From an uncultured Bacteroidales bacterium (lineage in GTDB: Bacteria; Bacteroidota; Bacteroidia; Bacteroidales; P3): a DNA stretch of 64,000 nt. The position numbers were made by a program, and so were the translations under genes. The stretch covers positions 62,001 through 126,000 of the forward strand of contig CAMUZR010000008.1 of NCBI GenBank assembly GCA_947165255.1, given 5' to 3'. The notes beneath the pieces were generated by a model. The model worked only from the letters and a program-made list of their open reading frames with translations, was not told the DNA's origin and did not search any database. Of the stretch, positions 63,964 through 64,000 are shown one piece after another (the first letter of the stretch is position 1; each line of letters opens with the position of its first letter).

Positions 63964-64000
63964 ACTACGATTGTTGTTGCTGTTTGAAATGACTTTGAAG

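Overview
The window comes from the chromosome of a Bacteroidales bacterium (phylum Bacteroidota), probably an uncultured host-associated one. Evidence: repeated TAnnTTTG promoter boxes, type IX secretion sorting domains, BspA-type leucine-rich repeats, a serine palmitoyltransferase, DPP11, DUF4290 and DUF4476 proteins, and a TPP-riboswitch/TonB-receptor/PnuT thiamine locus. Most of it is ordinary core genome of moderate to high GC. No tRNA, rRNA or CRISPR array was seen. The species cannot be named from the sequence.

Layout. 1-2.5 kb: minus-strand spt, deoC and rpiB. 2.5-3.4 kb: an AT-rich gene-free segment with a cluster of DnaA-box-like nonamers. Transcription diverges from it, and a perfect 16-bp parS lies 1.6 kb away at 4948-4963, inside the start of a pseudouridine synthase gene; this is a strong candidate replication origin. 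3.4-20.9 kb: plus-strand housekeeping genes (nadA, an editing-domain protein, murA, a PHP phosphatase, purB, an ABC exporter, nadK, comEC), a type IX secretion cargo, and the riboswitch-controlled thiamine uptake pair. 20.9-23.1 kb: purD and a DUF4476 protein on the minus strand. 23.5-35.4 kb: pth, coaX, envelope proteins, lptC, an HhH protein, lpxD, and a module of two SGNH-type proteins plus an MBOAT acyltransferase, likely for O-acylating a surface glycan.

35.4-41.2 kb is an accessory segment bracketed by a 28-bp perfect inverted repeat. It holds a second copy of a small membrane OB-fold-like protein, a MITE-like remnant, a structured RNA or leader of about 270 nt with its own promoter and terminator, and a 1408-residue BspA-type surface protein. 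41.2-58 kb: DPP11, a zinc-peptidase lipoprotein, a VWA protein, two flippases, an RNA methyltransferase, a GNAT enzyme, a phosphoesterase, fabD and outer-membrane proteins.

59-61 kb is the most unusual part. It is the 3' third of a pyruvate:ferredoxin oxidoreductase gene (nifJ) peppered with at least thirteen short repeat insertions of two families. Eight successive insertions all have lengths divisible by three. One family carries a hairpin whose arms covary between copies; the other always sits directly 5' of AAC or AAT. The gene has lost its 5' part and carries an in-frame TGA. Next to the break lies an AT-richer type II restriction-modification pair (61.1-64 kb), probably acquired horizontally. 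The dense, frame-preserving, structured repeats are the best candidate here for something undescribed.
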